The notes below the pieces were generated by a model that saw only the letters and a program-made list of their open reading frames with translations, had not been told where the DNA came from and searched no databases. Shown here one piece after another: positions 12,871 through 26,489 of a DNA stretch of 64,000 nt. The stretch lies in NCBI GenBank assembly GCA_034670405.1, contig JAXDDX010000072.1:2445392-2509391 (forward strand), written 5' to 3'. A program made the translations under genes and the position numbers. Numbering within the stretch: the first letter of the stretch is position 1; the number at the start of each line of letters is the position of its first letter. Origin of the DNA: Hoplostethus atlanticus. Its lineage: Eukaryota; Chordata; Actinopteri; Trachichthyiformes; Trachichthyidae.

Positions 12871-14416
12871 AATACACTACTTAAAGGACAGTGTTTTTTG
12901 TTTACTGTTTTTAAAGGTATCAATTGAATTGAATTGATTATAGCCTCTCATAACACTGCATCATTTTGATGAGTTACCATAGCTACCTAGCAAGTGCTAA
13001 TTATGTAGCATTAATCAAAAGTAAAAGAAGAAAAGAAGTTTATTCCTGTAGTCTTTCAAATAAAAGTTGTAGAGAACTAAGAAGCTTTAAATGACTGTAA
13101 TAAACTTCTCACCTATTGTGCACTTGCCAGACAAAACTCAAAACTCCGACTGTTTTCAGCCATGACCATAGAAATGAATGAACTTCGGTGAATTGTTGAT
13201 GGTGCTGCTCACAGGGTAAATACACACTACTGAAGCAAACAGATATTGCCGTCATGTTTAGAGTAAGATGCTAATTCACTGCTAGGATGGTGCCTCCTCC
13301 AGTTCATTTCCATTCATTGCAATACAGTGGACCACAGACAGTAAATGTCACAGACAGTGTTACGTTTCCCAGGCATTGTGAAAGAGCCGGCGAAGTCTTC
13401 GCCAAAGGTCAAGACTGATCCTTTTACTTCCTCTCTCACGAAGCTACGCACCAATGACAGCTGCTTTTCAACGCAGTCCAGGGCATGACTCACCAAAGAC
13501 GAGGACTGACGGCTACAGATGGCTTTGATCTATGTCGAGATGCAAGATGCATAGTGCCTCTTACTACTGACCTTGTGCTCAAGGTGTGCTCAAAGGGTCT
13601 GCAGACTGTAGAGGCCAAGGACACGGATAACAAAATATATATATATATTGACAGATGAATGTTCTCAGAAAGGCAATACCATTACGGGCTTTATGAAAAG
13701 TAGTATCTAGCAACATAAGAAGGTGTTACATAAGACTATAGGGCATGAACACCCATATAAACTTGCATACAAGTTCATTCAGCATCCTGTCAACATTATA
13801 AATTGCTCTACAGAGCTCAATAGATGGTGCGAGCTCTCCAGAAAGCAATCGTGTTTTTCTCAACTGAGATGATTCAACCAACGCACCTGGATGCACTGAG
13901 GCCAGTCAGCACTCAGTGATTTCCATGCAAGATAATACAATCTGCTTTCCTTGGCCGCTTTCCCTCCCAGTGTGACTCACAAAGCTTTTAACATGACATC
14001 CCATAAAACCATACAGCTGCTTGAGCTATTCATGCATGTTTTTTTTTCTCCCCACAAATATCCTTTTCAATTCCAAAGACACCAATCAGGGGATGAATTG
14101 TTTAAATGTGATTGGAGAAAAGGAGTGGTGAACGCCAAAAAAAATAAAGTTGCTTTGTTCATTTCATTTTGCACCCTCTTCCAACAGGACAAGTTAAGGA
14201 TTTTCAATCTGAACACAACAAAACCTTTTCTTATGAGAGCTGTTTGACAGAGATATTGCCTTGTGATTGGTATTCCAGCCTGTCCATCAGCACCCCTCGC
14301 CTTCTCACTGCCAGGGTCACGCTCTCGTCAAAGGGGAAGAGTCTGGAAACAGCCCGTCTACACTGAACTGACTCATACGTACATACAGCACCGGCTGTAA
14401 TTGGCCGCAGCCGGTT

Positions 14417-14466
14417 CTGGATCCAGGGAGAGTCAGTCCACTGACTCAACTCTCTCCTGGATCCAG
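14417..14466. repeat. Inverted repeat able to form a hairpin
   Basis: CTGGATCCAGG...AGTCAGT is followed two bases later by ACTGACT...CCTGGATCCAG, with small bulges. Each arm is capped by the palindrome CTGGATCCAG. No gene or MITE termini surround it. Confidence 0.6.
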
Positions 14467-17286
14467 CCTACGCCTCACCCCCACCCTCCCCCCAGTCTGC
14501 CACATACGTGTTTGGTTCGTATTCAGTCTGAATCTGACCCCTGAAAAAGGAGCCCACAAGGGGGGTCCAGTCTTCTCGAGGGTCTGCAGTCTGTCAGGGG
14601 TCAACACACAAAGCTACTACACAACGGCTCATCCTGGGAAAAGGCGGTGGTAATGCAGAGCTGGAAGGTGGACCGGCACAACCGGAACGACAGCAGGTTC
14701 ACAAGGAAGGAGTAGACCAGTGCAGATCGGGGTCACAGCGGCCGAGCGCAATTTGATTACATGACTTCCTCTCTTCCTGGCCTGGAACTCACAGCTGATT
14801 TGGAGCTGATCATGGGACTCACAGCCTATATAGCATACGGCATTTCTTTTTATCTATGTTTAAAGAAAGATCTGTCATTTTTTGGGGGATGGGGGGTTTG
14901 CAATTGAGTTGGGTCTCTGGGCTATATGAAACTAGGCTCAGTTAGGAAAGCCACAATGGCTTTGATGCGAGATGGGACAGGACAGCGGAACCAATGAATG
15001 CAGTCAGATCCAGTATCTCTCCCTGTGGCCTGGATAGATTAGATGCAGCCGACCACAACAGAGGACTCTAAATGGCTTTCAGTGTTCCCCTTTGTCCGAA
15101 AAAACTGATTAAAAAGCGAAGATCATCCGATGATCTGACCCACATACGCCTTCTAATCCAGTACGCGCAAACAATTAAGCTTCCGGACATGAATGAAAAT
15201 TGTACATGCCGTAATAGAACTGTCGGCATGTAAATTAACTTTCTACGTGTAGATTTGCTGCCCCGATTAAGGACGATGACTGTCTCCGGGAATCGATTTC
15301 CATCCCTAGCATATCTGATCACGGCAAATCTATTGAAAGATTAGGGGTAAGTAGAAACCCGACCGAGTATACATGCTTTAGCAGCACCAGGCATCGCAAA
15401 GGTACAATGAAGGTGGCCTCGCCTTTTTAGATGTTATCCAACCGCGCGTTTGATTGAAATTCTCCGAAAAAACAGATTCTGGTCTTGGATTTTCACTTCA
15501 GTCACCGTTTGCCAGGAAGGGCGGTAGGCCTGACAAGGTGATGGGCGGACGAGAAACTGAACGGACAAACGCATCTAGCTCAGCAACCGAAACGGACATC
15601 TGATAGCAGCCTCCGAAATCCTGCCCTGTCTTATCTCAATAGGGACACAACAGGGAGGTCACCTACCTCTCCCTTCCCTCCCGTTCTTTCTCTGCCTCCC
15701 CCTCTGTCACTCATATCTAAATATCTTCAAAAATCCCTTCTTTGATTCTCCCTTCTCCAATCATCCCACGCCTCAGTGTGCTGACCGGCCCTCTCTGCTC
15801 TCCCATGCACCCCGTCTCGCCAGTTGTATCCACATAAAGAATATGTAATTACAGGAGAGTCGAAGCCTGATAGATGACTGTGTGTGGAGCCACAATGCAG
15901 CCAAGGAAGAGTCATTCTGCCCAGGGGCCATTATCAGATTAACACCCCCCTCTTCTTCTGTGTTCGGGCATTGCCGAGTCTCCTCTGACTCTCTCTTCGC
16001 TTTCTCTTTCACTGTATGCCCACCTCTCTCCCTCTTTGTCTCTCTTTCTGGTCTCCCAGACGTGCCGTGTTACATACCATTGTCTAACCGGGTACAAGGA
16101 TCTGGGTGGCAACAAAGCACACCACGGGGAAAGGACGAGGCGAGGAGGAGGAGGAAGTGAGAGATCTGCGAACAAGAGACCGGAGGAAAGTGTAGTCACC
16201 GAGGTCAGGAAGCCAGTTTGCAACGTCCAATACGATGTGGAATGTCTCCTTTGGATTTTTTTTGTTCCTAATGTTTTAAAACGCTTGTGGAATGATAATG
16301 ATAGGATATTATGTGGGTTTGCACCGACGACGAGGAGTTCATTTTCAGTGTAGTCATGGTTTTTTGGAGACTTCATCCCAACGGCGAGTTCCCAGGCTCT
16401 TGCTTCGTCTCGGTCTGGACAGTTTCCTCCGACCATCCACTCAGCCAATCAAGCCCAATTATCCTTGAGCAGCGAACACACAAACACACTGACACTAACG
16501 TGGCTTTCTAACTTCTGGAAATATATATCGAGTTTCACCCTGGCAGAGGTTCATTTCACATAAGAGGGACGGGGGAAACCCCTGAATTGAAATGCACTTT
16601 AGTGTTTGACTGTTTGCTTTGTTAATGCAGTGGCTGCAGGGTTTTCTTAGCGAAGCGGCCTGAAATGACACGCTGCAGTGCTCTGTTTGTGGACTATTAT
16701 ACAATGCACAGAGAACGAGGTCAGAACATCACAGGGAAATTGTATGGATGTATACATTTTCTTAACCTTGCCATCTGATCCAGTATCTTTCCTTCTGTAA
16801 CCAAGAGATAATAACAGACCTACAGTAGATACGTTTCAGTTCTACAAAGCCACATTGGAATGGATTAGTTTATTCCTGTTGCATATGAACAGCATCTGCA
16901 GGGGGGGCCATCGCTGACGCAAGGGAACTGCAGCCATGTGGGAGCTGCTCTCTTCAGCCATATCCACTCTGGCAAGGACTGGACGTCTGCCAGTTGCAAC
17001 CAGAAAAGGAGGAGGCTTCAAAAGATTTGCACAAATGGAAGAAATAAACAAGAGATCACAGCGGAGGGGCTACAAATAGGCTAGGTTGAGACTCAAAGCG
17101 CTCGCATGAAGGGAAAACACTTACGCAGATGGGAATAGATCTGAAAAGAGAGAGGTACAACAAGACTGCGAGAAAAACATGGCCAAGATATGACAGCTGC
17201 TTGTCTGAAGAGAGATCTGTGGATCTGGACTACACAGGTGGCGTTCCAAACGGAGGGAAATGGAGGTGTGTGTGTTTGTCTGCATG

Positions 17287-17287
<1 letters not shown>

Positions 17288-17320
<33 letters not shown>

Positions 17321-17321
17321 G
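17288..17321 (+). repeat. (TG)n microsatellite
   Basis: About 16 TG units after a TGCATGCATG stretch. Confidence 0.9.
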
Positions 17322-17994
17322 GTGTGTGCGCATGCCTCCATTGTTTCAGCGTGTGAAAAAGTAGGTGTGGGCCCGTGAGGTCTGCGTGCGTGTGTGCACA
17401 ACCATATGCGTCTGTGTTGGAGTGACTCATCCAGCCATTGTCTGACATGGGAGACGAGCCCAAAGGCATTAGCTTGATATACACTCGTTACTGTTCCCTG
17501 AATTACACGGGGAAATGATATCAGCTTGCTGCAGTGGCACATGGGCGACAAAGGAAATGACGGTGTCCTTTGTGCAAAACCCATAAGGGGCCAAACTCAA
17601 GAGGCACTTAGCGTGAGGATAGATGATAGGCATGATGCTAGAGTTTTGCGGTATTGCATTACAGTGGCCCACAAGAGGTTCTATAAATGCACCGGTGGAG
17701 AGGGTGACAACATACGGGCCAGAAACAAAAATGTCAACGAGACAGGAATACTCACACACACACATCTATGCACACACACAGCAGGGTCTGTTCACAATGA
17801 CATATGCACACAGCATGCAACTTAAAGTCACACACACACAGGCAGCTGCCTTAATGCAGCATGTGCATGTATATGTGTGTGTGTTGGCGTGTGTACGTAT
17901 ATGTGTGCCTGCCCCGCGCAGCTGTCGCGTCCCAGCGCTAGCAGCATCTCCTGTCGGTACTCCTCCACCCCCCCCTCCCCCCTCCCCCTTCGGT

Positions 17995-18145
17995 GGATCA
18001 CTGGGACCGCATCACAGCCAATCACGTATTCATGGGAAATTCAATTTCTCCAACACACTGGATGATTTGTACCCTGACACGGGGCTCTATCTCACCCGGC
18101 AAATTGTGTCTCAAATTGAAAAAGCAAGCGGAGTAAGTCTTGTAC
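17995..18145. promoter_or_regulatory. Candidate intronic regulatory element
   Basis: Unique, balanced-composition sequence with CAGCCAATCACG (CCAAT), TATTCATGGGAAATTCAATT and CAAATTGTGTCTCAAATTGA. There is no repeat homology within the window. Weak call. Confidence 0.25.
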
Positions 18146-18569
18146 AATAGGCCCGCGCGGAGCAAAATGTGAGAAGGAATGTGAGAGGCGCGGGGTGGGA
18201 GAAAAAAATAAAAAATACAGTTCATGTGTGAGTATTTCTACAGTACAGTGAAACCGCCCTGACGTATTTGTCAAGCGCTTCTTCTGTTTTGCGAGGGAAA
18301 TCTGCACATCAATGCTCCTGCACAGAATTCCTATTTAACTTCTATTTCTGTGCAGTTGGTGACAAGGAAGCAATCTGCTCGCAATTTCTAAACTAGCACT
18401 CGCCCCCCCCTCCTCCCCATCTCCCTTCTCTACCCCAATTCCCATTTGATACAGATGTTTTCCCAGCCCCCCGTCACCACAATATATGCATTTAAGGCAG
18501 GTGTTCATCCCCCGCTAACAACATCAACACCACCCTCCCCATCCCCCTATGTATCTCAAGATAGGACTG

Positions 18570-18760
18570 TCTGCCAGACTGATAAGTAATCGTCATGGCG
18601 CTAATGGCGGTGGCACCGTCGGGAGACACATGTTGTGCAGATGCCAAGGGGCTAATTGGAGCCAATCGGCATTTCACACAGCGAGTGTCACCCGCGTAAT
18701 AAGGTCGTTCCCTCCAAAATTCCCCACAGTGTTTTTGCTCATTTTCCCTTCCCCGCGTTT
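18570..18760. promoter_or_regulatory. Candidate intronic regulatory element
   Basis: Unique, CpG-containing sequence with GGCTAATTGGAGCCAATCGG (homeodomain plus CCAAT words) and GATAAGTAATCG. Non-coding; conservation unknown. Confidence 0.25.
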
Positions 18761-19419
18761 TCCCACTTCCCAGCGGCGGTGGCCTAAATATGCCGATGCC
18801 GGTGCGTCTAACAACGCAGACTCTTCTGCCAGCTGATTCCCACCGACAAGGCAGGGTCACGGGTCAGGAGGGAGAAGAAGTGCATTGTGGGAGTTCAGGC
18901 GAAGGTCTGGCTTACCCCCTGCCCCTTCCAGGAGGATCTCTGCCCCCAGGTAAGTCTGATTCTGATGACGGGGAGTAAAATCGGACGAGACCAAAATTCA
19001 GAGATAGCCCCCTCCCCCCATCCCACACAGAGACAGAGATAGAGATGAAGACAGAAACTGAGGAGCCTTGAAGATGGCGATAGATAGATAGATAATCCCT
19101 CTACGGATGGGAGGATTTTGAAGAAGGGAACATTTTCATCATCCCTTTAATTATTTTACATATAATCAGCCCAGAAACTGGCCTGATGACTCTTTAAAAA
19201 TCTTGACTTTTTCTTCTTTTCGTCTTTTCTTAGGGTTGAAACACACATGATAAGATTTGAGCAACTTGCAAATTGCCCCAGTTAAGTCATCCCGACACAT
19301 CGGCACGTACACCGAAAAAAGGTTGAGACAACAGGGATGAAGCAATTAACTCAACGCCTTGAGGATCGCAAGTCGGTGAAGTGCCACGGCAGCCTAGCAG
19401 TGAGAGAGACTGTCCCGAC

Positions 19420-19535
19420 GCCGGAAGGTCCCAACGGTGTCCCGTCCGAAGTGTCCTGGGAGCTAAGACACTGAACCTCACTCGTTGTAAGTCGCTCTAG
19501 ATAGGAGCGTCAGCTAAATGATTCAAACGGCATTC
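19420..19535 (+). repeat. Fish SINE/LINE tail with GTAAGTCGCTCT motif
   Basis: GTAAGTCGCTCTAGATAGGA followed by GCGTCAGCTAAATG is a degenerate form of the sequence that ends many teleost interspersed repeats. Confidence 0.5.
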
Positions 19536-20016
19536 GCTAGATCTGTTCCCATATCAGCCTATTAAGTTGTTTATGTCCGCGAGCCTTGATACAACATTCC
19601 TACCGTCAGCCTAGAGCTGCAGCGTATTCACTCATTTGGAAAATGATGAGCGAAAAACTCCACATCGGAGCTTCTCTCCGAGGTGCACCCCCATCTCAGA
19701 TTTGACTAGAATGGCCACTGCTAATTATTTCAAGAAACCTTCAAGGAGTCCGCTAGTGCATATCCACGCTAGACGAGACACCGGCTCGCGTAATTATCCC
19801 CAATGTTTGCACCCGAGTAGACTTTCTGCACGCTTTCTGCAGCCGCCGACAGATATTTTTCAAAATGCAGCGGGCATCATCCTAGCCGGTGAGCCACAGT
19901 GTGGCTCTTTGTAGCCAAAGCAGTGCTAATGAGAATGAGATCATGGGGAATTTGGCAGCCATTGTGACGGATGTGGGGGGGAGACACTAGCCAGAGCCAT
20001 AACAACCCCCAACACG

Positions 20017-20018
<2 letters not shown>

Positions 20019-20053
<35 letters not shown>
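20019..20053 (+). repeat. (CA)n microsatellite
   Basis: CA array ending in a C-run. Confidence 0.9.
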
Positions 20054-20055
<2 letters not shown>

Positions 20056-21124
20056 CCCACCCGGTGTGTCCAAACACAGCCGAGTGTCGGGCCAGTGGCA
20101 GCAGACTGGAGAATAAGGGAAGCTCCTTGGCAACTGGCAGCCATGTTGAAGGCCAGCTCCAGTAACGGGATTTATAAGAGGGGAGAAAGGAAGAGAGGGA
20201 GGGAGAGAGAGAAAAGAACACTTTTCCATTTGACGGTCGAACCACCCCCCCCCCTGCTAAGGAAGTAAACTAAACAAAAAAAGACGAATCGCGCAATCAA
20301 AAGTGGCCTCAAAGACTTCTTCTGCTTCACACCGATCGAACATTGCGCGATCTCACCTCTAAATGGCCGGCGACACACACTCACCGTCTTTGGGATGGAC
20401 TGTGAGAGGGACTGTGAGAAAGACGAGGACGGGGTTTTAACGGGGGAGAAAGGGGGGGGTGGACGGGTTTAACAAGGCTGTAACACTGCAGAAGGAATGT
20501 CCCCTTTTTTGTTTCCACGGGCCACTGGAATGGGAGTAACAGGGACGGACACGCTGACGGACTAACACACACACTCTCCGTAACGGATATAGCGCGGTGC
20601 TCCATCATCCGGGGTGAAGTTTCGATCAATGGCTTACTCCTACTAAAAGACCATCGGACTAAGTACAATCCGATGCGTTTACAGCGCATAGATCTCCTGC
20701 TACAGAAACCTTAGGTCCGACAGCAATCAACAATCCTGCAACCGACGTGGAATTCTGTCCAAAAAAGGATCTTCGATGAGAGTTTCGGGAATCGGTTGTT
20801 TGAATGGATGGCTTTCCATAGATCTACGGGTACAGAAACTTTGGCAGGTCCAAATACTCCAAACAAAGCGGACTTAAGTCAAAAAAGGAACTTTGGCGAT
20901 CCAGAAAAAGGTACTATGAACATCGTTTTTTGTTGTGCATCCAGGGTATAGTTCCAATCATTTGGCTACTCAAACTCAACGGCTCAAAGTTCCAATTCGT
21001 TTCAGCTCATATAATCTCCGGACCGGTCCGACAACGAACGACAGTCCCTGCAAACAACATGGACTTCATTCCAAAAGAAGTCCTGCAAGAAACCTGGTTG
21101 ATGTGCATCGAGGGCACAGCTCAA

Positions 21125-21330
21125 ATTAGGGTTCAACCGATTTTTTTTTTAAGGCCGATACCGAAATGCTTGGATTGAAGCTGCCGATAGCTGATATTTT
21201 CTGCTGAGATTCTTTTCATTTAAACTTGACCATAGAAGGATTTAGTTTAGTTTCCTCCCCAAGAATTTAATTGCAGGGTAGAAAAGCCCCAGAAACAGCA
21301 TTTTGACCATCATGGGACACGGAACAGAGT
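21125..21330 (-). repeat. GTTAGACCGATA-family copy
   Basis: It begins TTAGGGTTCAACCGAT, continues GGCCGATACCGAAATGCTTG, and holds GACCATCATGGGACACGG. A further family-like end (GGCCAATATTGCCCTGATAT) is seen at 21791-21810, so the copy may have been split by an insertion between 21330 and 21770. Confidence 0.5.
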
Positions 21331-22238
21331 CACAAGGGGTAGTGGTTGAAATCTCTCCCTATGAAATGGGACAACCCTTCAAGACCCTGATACGTCATCG
21401 ATGACGTTTACGTAAACAGACGTAATCGGACTTTACTATGGCAATAATGGTATTATCACAGTGACATTCATCTGATGGAGATAGAAAAGCATGGACGCTC
21501 GCGATTCGTTCACAACTTATACGTTTCACGCTACTAATCGATCAAACAAGTCATCAAATAAAAAAGACCACTGCTTCATTACCAGACCACTTCATGACAG
21601 AATAGCGTTAGCGGTGCTCTGTAGGCTAGCAAGCAAGACAAGAATTGGGACACCCTACCCCTACACGTGAACACGCAAAACGGAGTGGAAGGGCCAAGGG
21701 GTGAATTGGGATTCGGCCTAAAACTCTCTCATATCCTCATCTCCATCATACCGGCGGGGGATACGCCGATGAATCCCATTTTTATTGAAAGGCCAATATT
21801 GCCCTGATATAAGGGACTGACACTAGTTTGAATCAGCACAGCATGCAGATCTCCACATACAGAAAGGTAGGCGGCGACCAGCGATCCTGGCGAACGGGCA
21901 TGGGCTTCATTTGAAAAGCAGCTTTACAGCTCACGCCCGGAGAAAGAGAGAAAGAAAACGCCAAGACTCTGGAAACCGGGTTGACGTTGTGCGGCCGCGC
22001 TTGCCGTTAAGCTGTTTTTTTGTTGTTGTTTTTTTTTCGGGGGCAGATGAAAAGAAAAGAATGATAATGAAAAAGGGGATTAACCGCCCCAAAAAAAAAA
22101 AAAAAGAGAGGAGAGGACCAATTGGGCCCAGCCGTTGAACACAAACAAGCCTTCCCCTGTTGGCCTCTATCTCCCCGCTGGAGTTTTTGTTCACCTCAGC
22201 ACCCCAGCTCTGAACCTCAACTGAGTTTGTCCTCGTTG

Positions 22239-22386
22239 TGTGTGTGAGTGTGTGTGTGTGTGTGTGGGTGTGGTGGGGTGTGTGTGTGTGTTCCAGACAA
22301 CAGATTTGCATACAAACAACCTGTCCAAATTCACAGGAGGGAGAGGAAGGAAGGGAGGGAGGAAAAAGATGGGCAAGCATGGAAAA

Positions 22387-22417
<31 letters not shown>

Positions 22418-22624
22418 CGAGAGCAGGCTTGTGTGTGTCGTGCGCGAGGACGTGCACGTGTGCGCCTTCTGCGGGAAGAGCGTCGGAAAAAGGAGGTTTG
22501 TTTGTCCTCCTCAGGTGCTGAGGGCTTTTCGATTTAAGCAGAGTGGAGAATCTCATTACCTGAGTGATGCACTGCCTGTGTTTACATGCGTTATTCCAAA
22601 GAGGCTTCGGCGCTCCCTCATTCC

Positions 22625-22664
<40 letters not shown>

Positions 22665-22893
22665 TCCCTCTCTCTCTCTCTCCGTCGGAAAAAAAAAAAA
22701 AAAGACAAAGTTCCAATTGCAATAACAAACAGCCGGGCTCCGCCGCAGAGGAGGCTCAGGGATCACATGTCTCTTTTTTTTCCCCATAGCAGGGCTGTCG
22801 CAGGCTGGATGCTTTGGTGGAATTACTTCACGAAAGTTTGCCCTCCCCCGATGACAACACTTGAGAAGACGAACAATGAGGAGAGATAGGAGG

Positions 22894-22952
<59 letters not shown>

Positions 22953-22953
22953 C
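22239..22953 (+). repeat. Cluster of TG, TC and poly-A simple repeats
   Basis: It holds TG arrays at about 22239-22290, 22388-22415 and 22895-22953, and a TC array at about 22629-22682 followed by a poly-A run. The overlapping 200-codon frames here are poly-Val/Cys or His/Thr artefacts of these repeats. Confidence 0.9.
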
Positions 22954-23476
22954 GCGCTTCTCTCTTATATAATCATCCTAGGTTGACGGGAATATTGTCG
23001 GGGCGCTGTGGTTTTGACCTCCTTCCTACTGGTTGTTTGTGTTGTTGGCGATCTACGAACGGGAGTTTATTCTACTGGCACTGGATCAGCGAAATGCCTA
23101 ATACGCCACACGCTTTGCCTAGCTAAGCGGTCAAAGCAGATGTAGCGGTAAATAAAAGAAAGGCAGGTTGAAGTGTGACCTCTCGTTGGGAAAAGCCTTC
23201 ATTTATGCTTTTTGTCCCTTAAAAGACCCCATCCTCACACACCTCACATCAGTTTGACACTATTTATGTTTAAAGGCCAGTGCATGATGCCTTAGCTGCA
23301 CGGCTCACACACAGATTAACTAGTTTGCAGCATTCCCCCCGTCTGCGCGGCGGGAATGCTGCTCGGAAACAAGTGACGTCGCGACAAGCGGCGCTCCGAA
23401 CAATCGTTCAATTTGTCACCGCTTTTGCATCTTTGCCTCCTTTCAATCAAGCAGCATCAGGCGAGATAAGAGAGGG

Positions 23477-23478
<2 letters not shown>

Positions 23479-23556
<78 letters not shown>
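23479..23556 (+). repeat. (GA)n microsatellite, 78 bp
   Basis: Uninterrupted GA array in an otherwise unique segment; a homopurine mirror repeat. Confidence 0.95.
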
Positions 23557-23561
<5 letters not shown>

Positions 23562-23908
23562 GTAAGAAACAACCCGGAGGCCCATGTTCAGATCGTAGCA
23601 CCTTTCCTCGTGCAGAATAGCCTCTATTTTTGACAGCGCGTTTATGAAAAACACCTAAGGAGCGAGCAAAGTTTAGATGAAGCCCTCCGTGTATTTTTTC
23701 TTTCTTCTTTTCTTTTTCTTTCCACCCCCAGCCTCACCGCCGCCACCCTCCCTTGATACACCGGTGCACTAATTGCTACCACCGTGAGTCACAAGCGCTC
23801 AACCCATTTTTTTCCGGGGTGAAAAATTATTACTGGCAAGCTTCACGTCCGTCAACGCACGTTAATTCCCATTTGAGTCTGACGGGTGTGAGTCGGCGTG
23901 TGCGTAGG

Positions 23909-23911
23909 TGT

Positions 23912-23942
<31 letters not shown>

Positions 23943-23943
23943 C
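23909..23943 (+). repeat. (TG)n plus G-run
   Basis: About nine TG units continuing into a run of about 17 Gs. Confidence 0.85.
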
Positions 23944-24076
23944 GGTTGGCACGGCGACGAAGCACGTCATAACTTGGGTGGCAAGAGTCGCCTTTGAACT
24001 GCACACAGGGCTGCAATTATAGTCTGGATTTCTGCTCCAAGACAAACCTCGGCCATTTGGGAACATAAGACAACTG

Positions 24077-24565
24077 CACTCTGAGCAAAAAGGGTTCCAA
24101 GTAGTACCAGAAAATGGTTCTGTAGGTGCTTGTGTCATAGCGGAACTCTTTGTGGTGCTTTAAATGACCCTTTGAAGAAGTAGGAAACCTTAAACTCACT
24201 CTTAAACGTGCTTTTATGATGAAACGCATCCATCCTGGTCACAATCTTGACAATACAATAGACTAATGCTTTGGTGGTTTACGGAATACACAACCCCCCC
24301 CCTTGCTCCTCATGTCGCTTAAACCGCACAGTAGGCAGACAAAGGCTGAAAATGAGGATATCATGACCCTTTGAGAATGTATGAAATGCTCCAAATCAGC
24401 AGCACTAAAAGAACCTTTTAAGAACCACACTGGGTTCTTTATACTCATTTGCCAGTTTTTTTCTTATTCCAACAAATTAGAGGGTTCTTTGAGTCGTTAC
24501 GGTTTTCTATAAAACCACTACCCTAACCGAAGGAACCTTGAAGAACCCTCTTTTTTCTGGGTGTG
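24077..24565. mobile_element. MITE with GGGTTCC/GAACCC inverted ends, about 490 bp
   Basis: The left terminus is CACTCTGAGCAAAAAGGGTT and the right terminus GAACCCTCTTTTTTCTGGGT followed by GTG, which are imperfect inverses. Several internal copies of AAGAACC/GGTTCTTT occur. There is no coding potential and no clear target duplication, so the superfamily is not assigned. Confidence 0.6.
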
Positions 24566-26489
24566 AGGGTGACAGCAAGGACAGAGAAAAGGTGTTGTTA
24601 AATCAAGGACAAGGACAAGAGAAGCGAGAGAACCGGCCCGATTGGAAGGGCTTCAGGAATTCGTTAGCAAGGGGAGCCAATCAGGGCCAAGCCCTAGTTG
24701 TGATGCGTTTGCTGGAGTGGGTCTGAAACTGCCTGGATGAAAAAAAAACACACTCTCCCGGGCGTCCTGGGTTTGAATCCGTCCCAGGACCTTTGTTGCA
24801 TGTGATCAGTCCTGCGTCTCTCTACTGGTAACTGTCCAATAATTGCAAAAATGCCTCAAAAAAATGAACCACTCAAACAAAATCAAAGCTTAGCAATGTT
24901 TCTATTAAACATCTCTGATCATATAAATAGAGGAAAATATGACTTCCTATAATATGGGACCTTTAAATGTTATTCTTCCGCCAAGCACTATAGTACCTAA
25001 ACAGTAGCTAAGCAAAGTTTAGGTTAAAGCATTAATATTGAAATGCTGTATATTTATTTTATATAATATAATTTACATTTAAATGAACTATTAGACTGGC
25101 AAAGTCTGTGTCTATATATTCTAATATTATACCATTAATATTTAACTGTTCTGCAATCACAGGTGTGTGTTTATCCCGAGGACCAGGACTATCCGTTTTA
25201 TATCTATATCCTTTTTTTTATTGATGGAAGAAATGCGTGGGTGGATGGCTGCATGCCGTTTTTTTTGTGTTATTGACTTAAGTCCCTGGTGAGAGCTGGG
25301 GAGGGGGAGGGGGAGGGGCTGATAGAAAGTGAGGTTGGCTCGTCGCTGGGTGGAGAAGATCCAATCTCTAAATGTGCTGGTGTGAAGGTGGAATACTGCG
25401 GGAACCCTGCTGGGCCGCATTTCACAACTCTTCTAGGGGCTCCATAGGGAGAGCGTTGCCACTGCTCCTATAGTAGCTGCAGGCATGCTGGCAAACACAC
25501 ACCTCACACCACCCCCTCACACACACACAAGAAGTTCCTTCACAGCCAATTTACAGCATGCACATATCGTCTACATACAAAACCAATTGGATGAACTCAA
25601 AAAGTTTAAAAAAAAAATGCTTTTCTTAGTTGTTGAAAAACAGATTTTTGCAGATATGACGTTTTCATCTGACAACAGCGATATGAGAGGCACATACATA
25701 CATATATATACATGCTGGTCTTGGATTAAGTGCGAGACGAGGGGGCCACTCTGAATTCAGATCAGGGACCAAACCACTGGAAGACCCCAACAGGATTCCA
25801 GTCTGGGTTGCCAGGGCAACGTGAACAGAACGCTCAACCATGACAGCAGAACCGCAGAAGACGGCGCGGGGAGCGCAAAAAAACAACGGGGGAACGTGGG
25901 AGACGGGAAGACGGTCCTCGCCGTTTGTGGGGGAACAAACCCAGAAAAACACGGCGTACGCCAGCGAGTCGCGTCACGCCGGGCGCGTTTCAACCCGAGA
26001 TCAGAAAATGAGAGAAAGTTTCGAGAAGGTCTGGGATGCTAAAATAGATGAGTGAAAACCTAAGGGGTCTTGTGTGTGTGCCACGGGCTGCCAACTGGTT
26101 GTTTCGCCTGTTGCCTGGTAACCAATACACCCCCCCCCCCCCCCACCCACACACAAACACAAGTGCTTTTACACTGAGCCATTTCAGACAGTTTCCACCT
26201 CGCCGAGCTGGGAGAACAAGTCGGGTGGGGGGGTGGGGGGCGCGACAGGGGAGGGGGGGGTAAAGGTGAACCGGTCAAGAGGAGGGGTAACACAAAAGGA
26301 ATTGAGGGATGGACAGATAGATAGAAGTACAGTAGAGAGAGAAATGCTGCAGATACCACCACCCCCCCACCCCCCCCCCCCCCCGTTTTCAATCTCAGCA
26401 GCAGAGAGAACGAACAAAAAAAAAACCTGCAAGGCAAATACTCAACGCCGTTATTTAGCAGCGAGACAGCCGGCGTCCTCCCGGCATCG

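Noticed and set aside
15939-16448. Open frame of 169 codons on the minus strand
   Set aside because: No recognisable domain. Composition follows purine-rich tracts, and several overlapping frames of similar length exist. There is no splice or promoter context.
17093-17584. Open frame of 163 codons on the minus strand
   Set aside because: The central part is a His-Thr run from a TG microsatellite, and the rest shows no protein-like conservation.
22248-22889. Open frame of 213 codons on the plus strand
   Set aside because: It is built from TG, TC and poly-A repeats (Val-Cys, Ser-Leu and Lys runs). Overlapping frames on both strands are equally long for the same reason.
24750-24790. Possible tRNA gene (GGTTTGAATCC resembles a B box)
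   Set aside because: No A box at the right distance and no cloverleaf arms; more likely a fragment of a tRNA-derived SINE.
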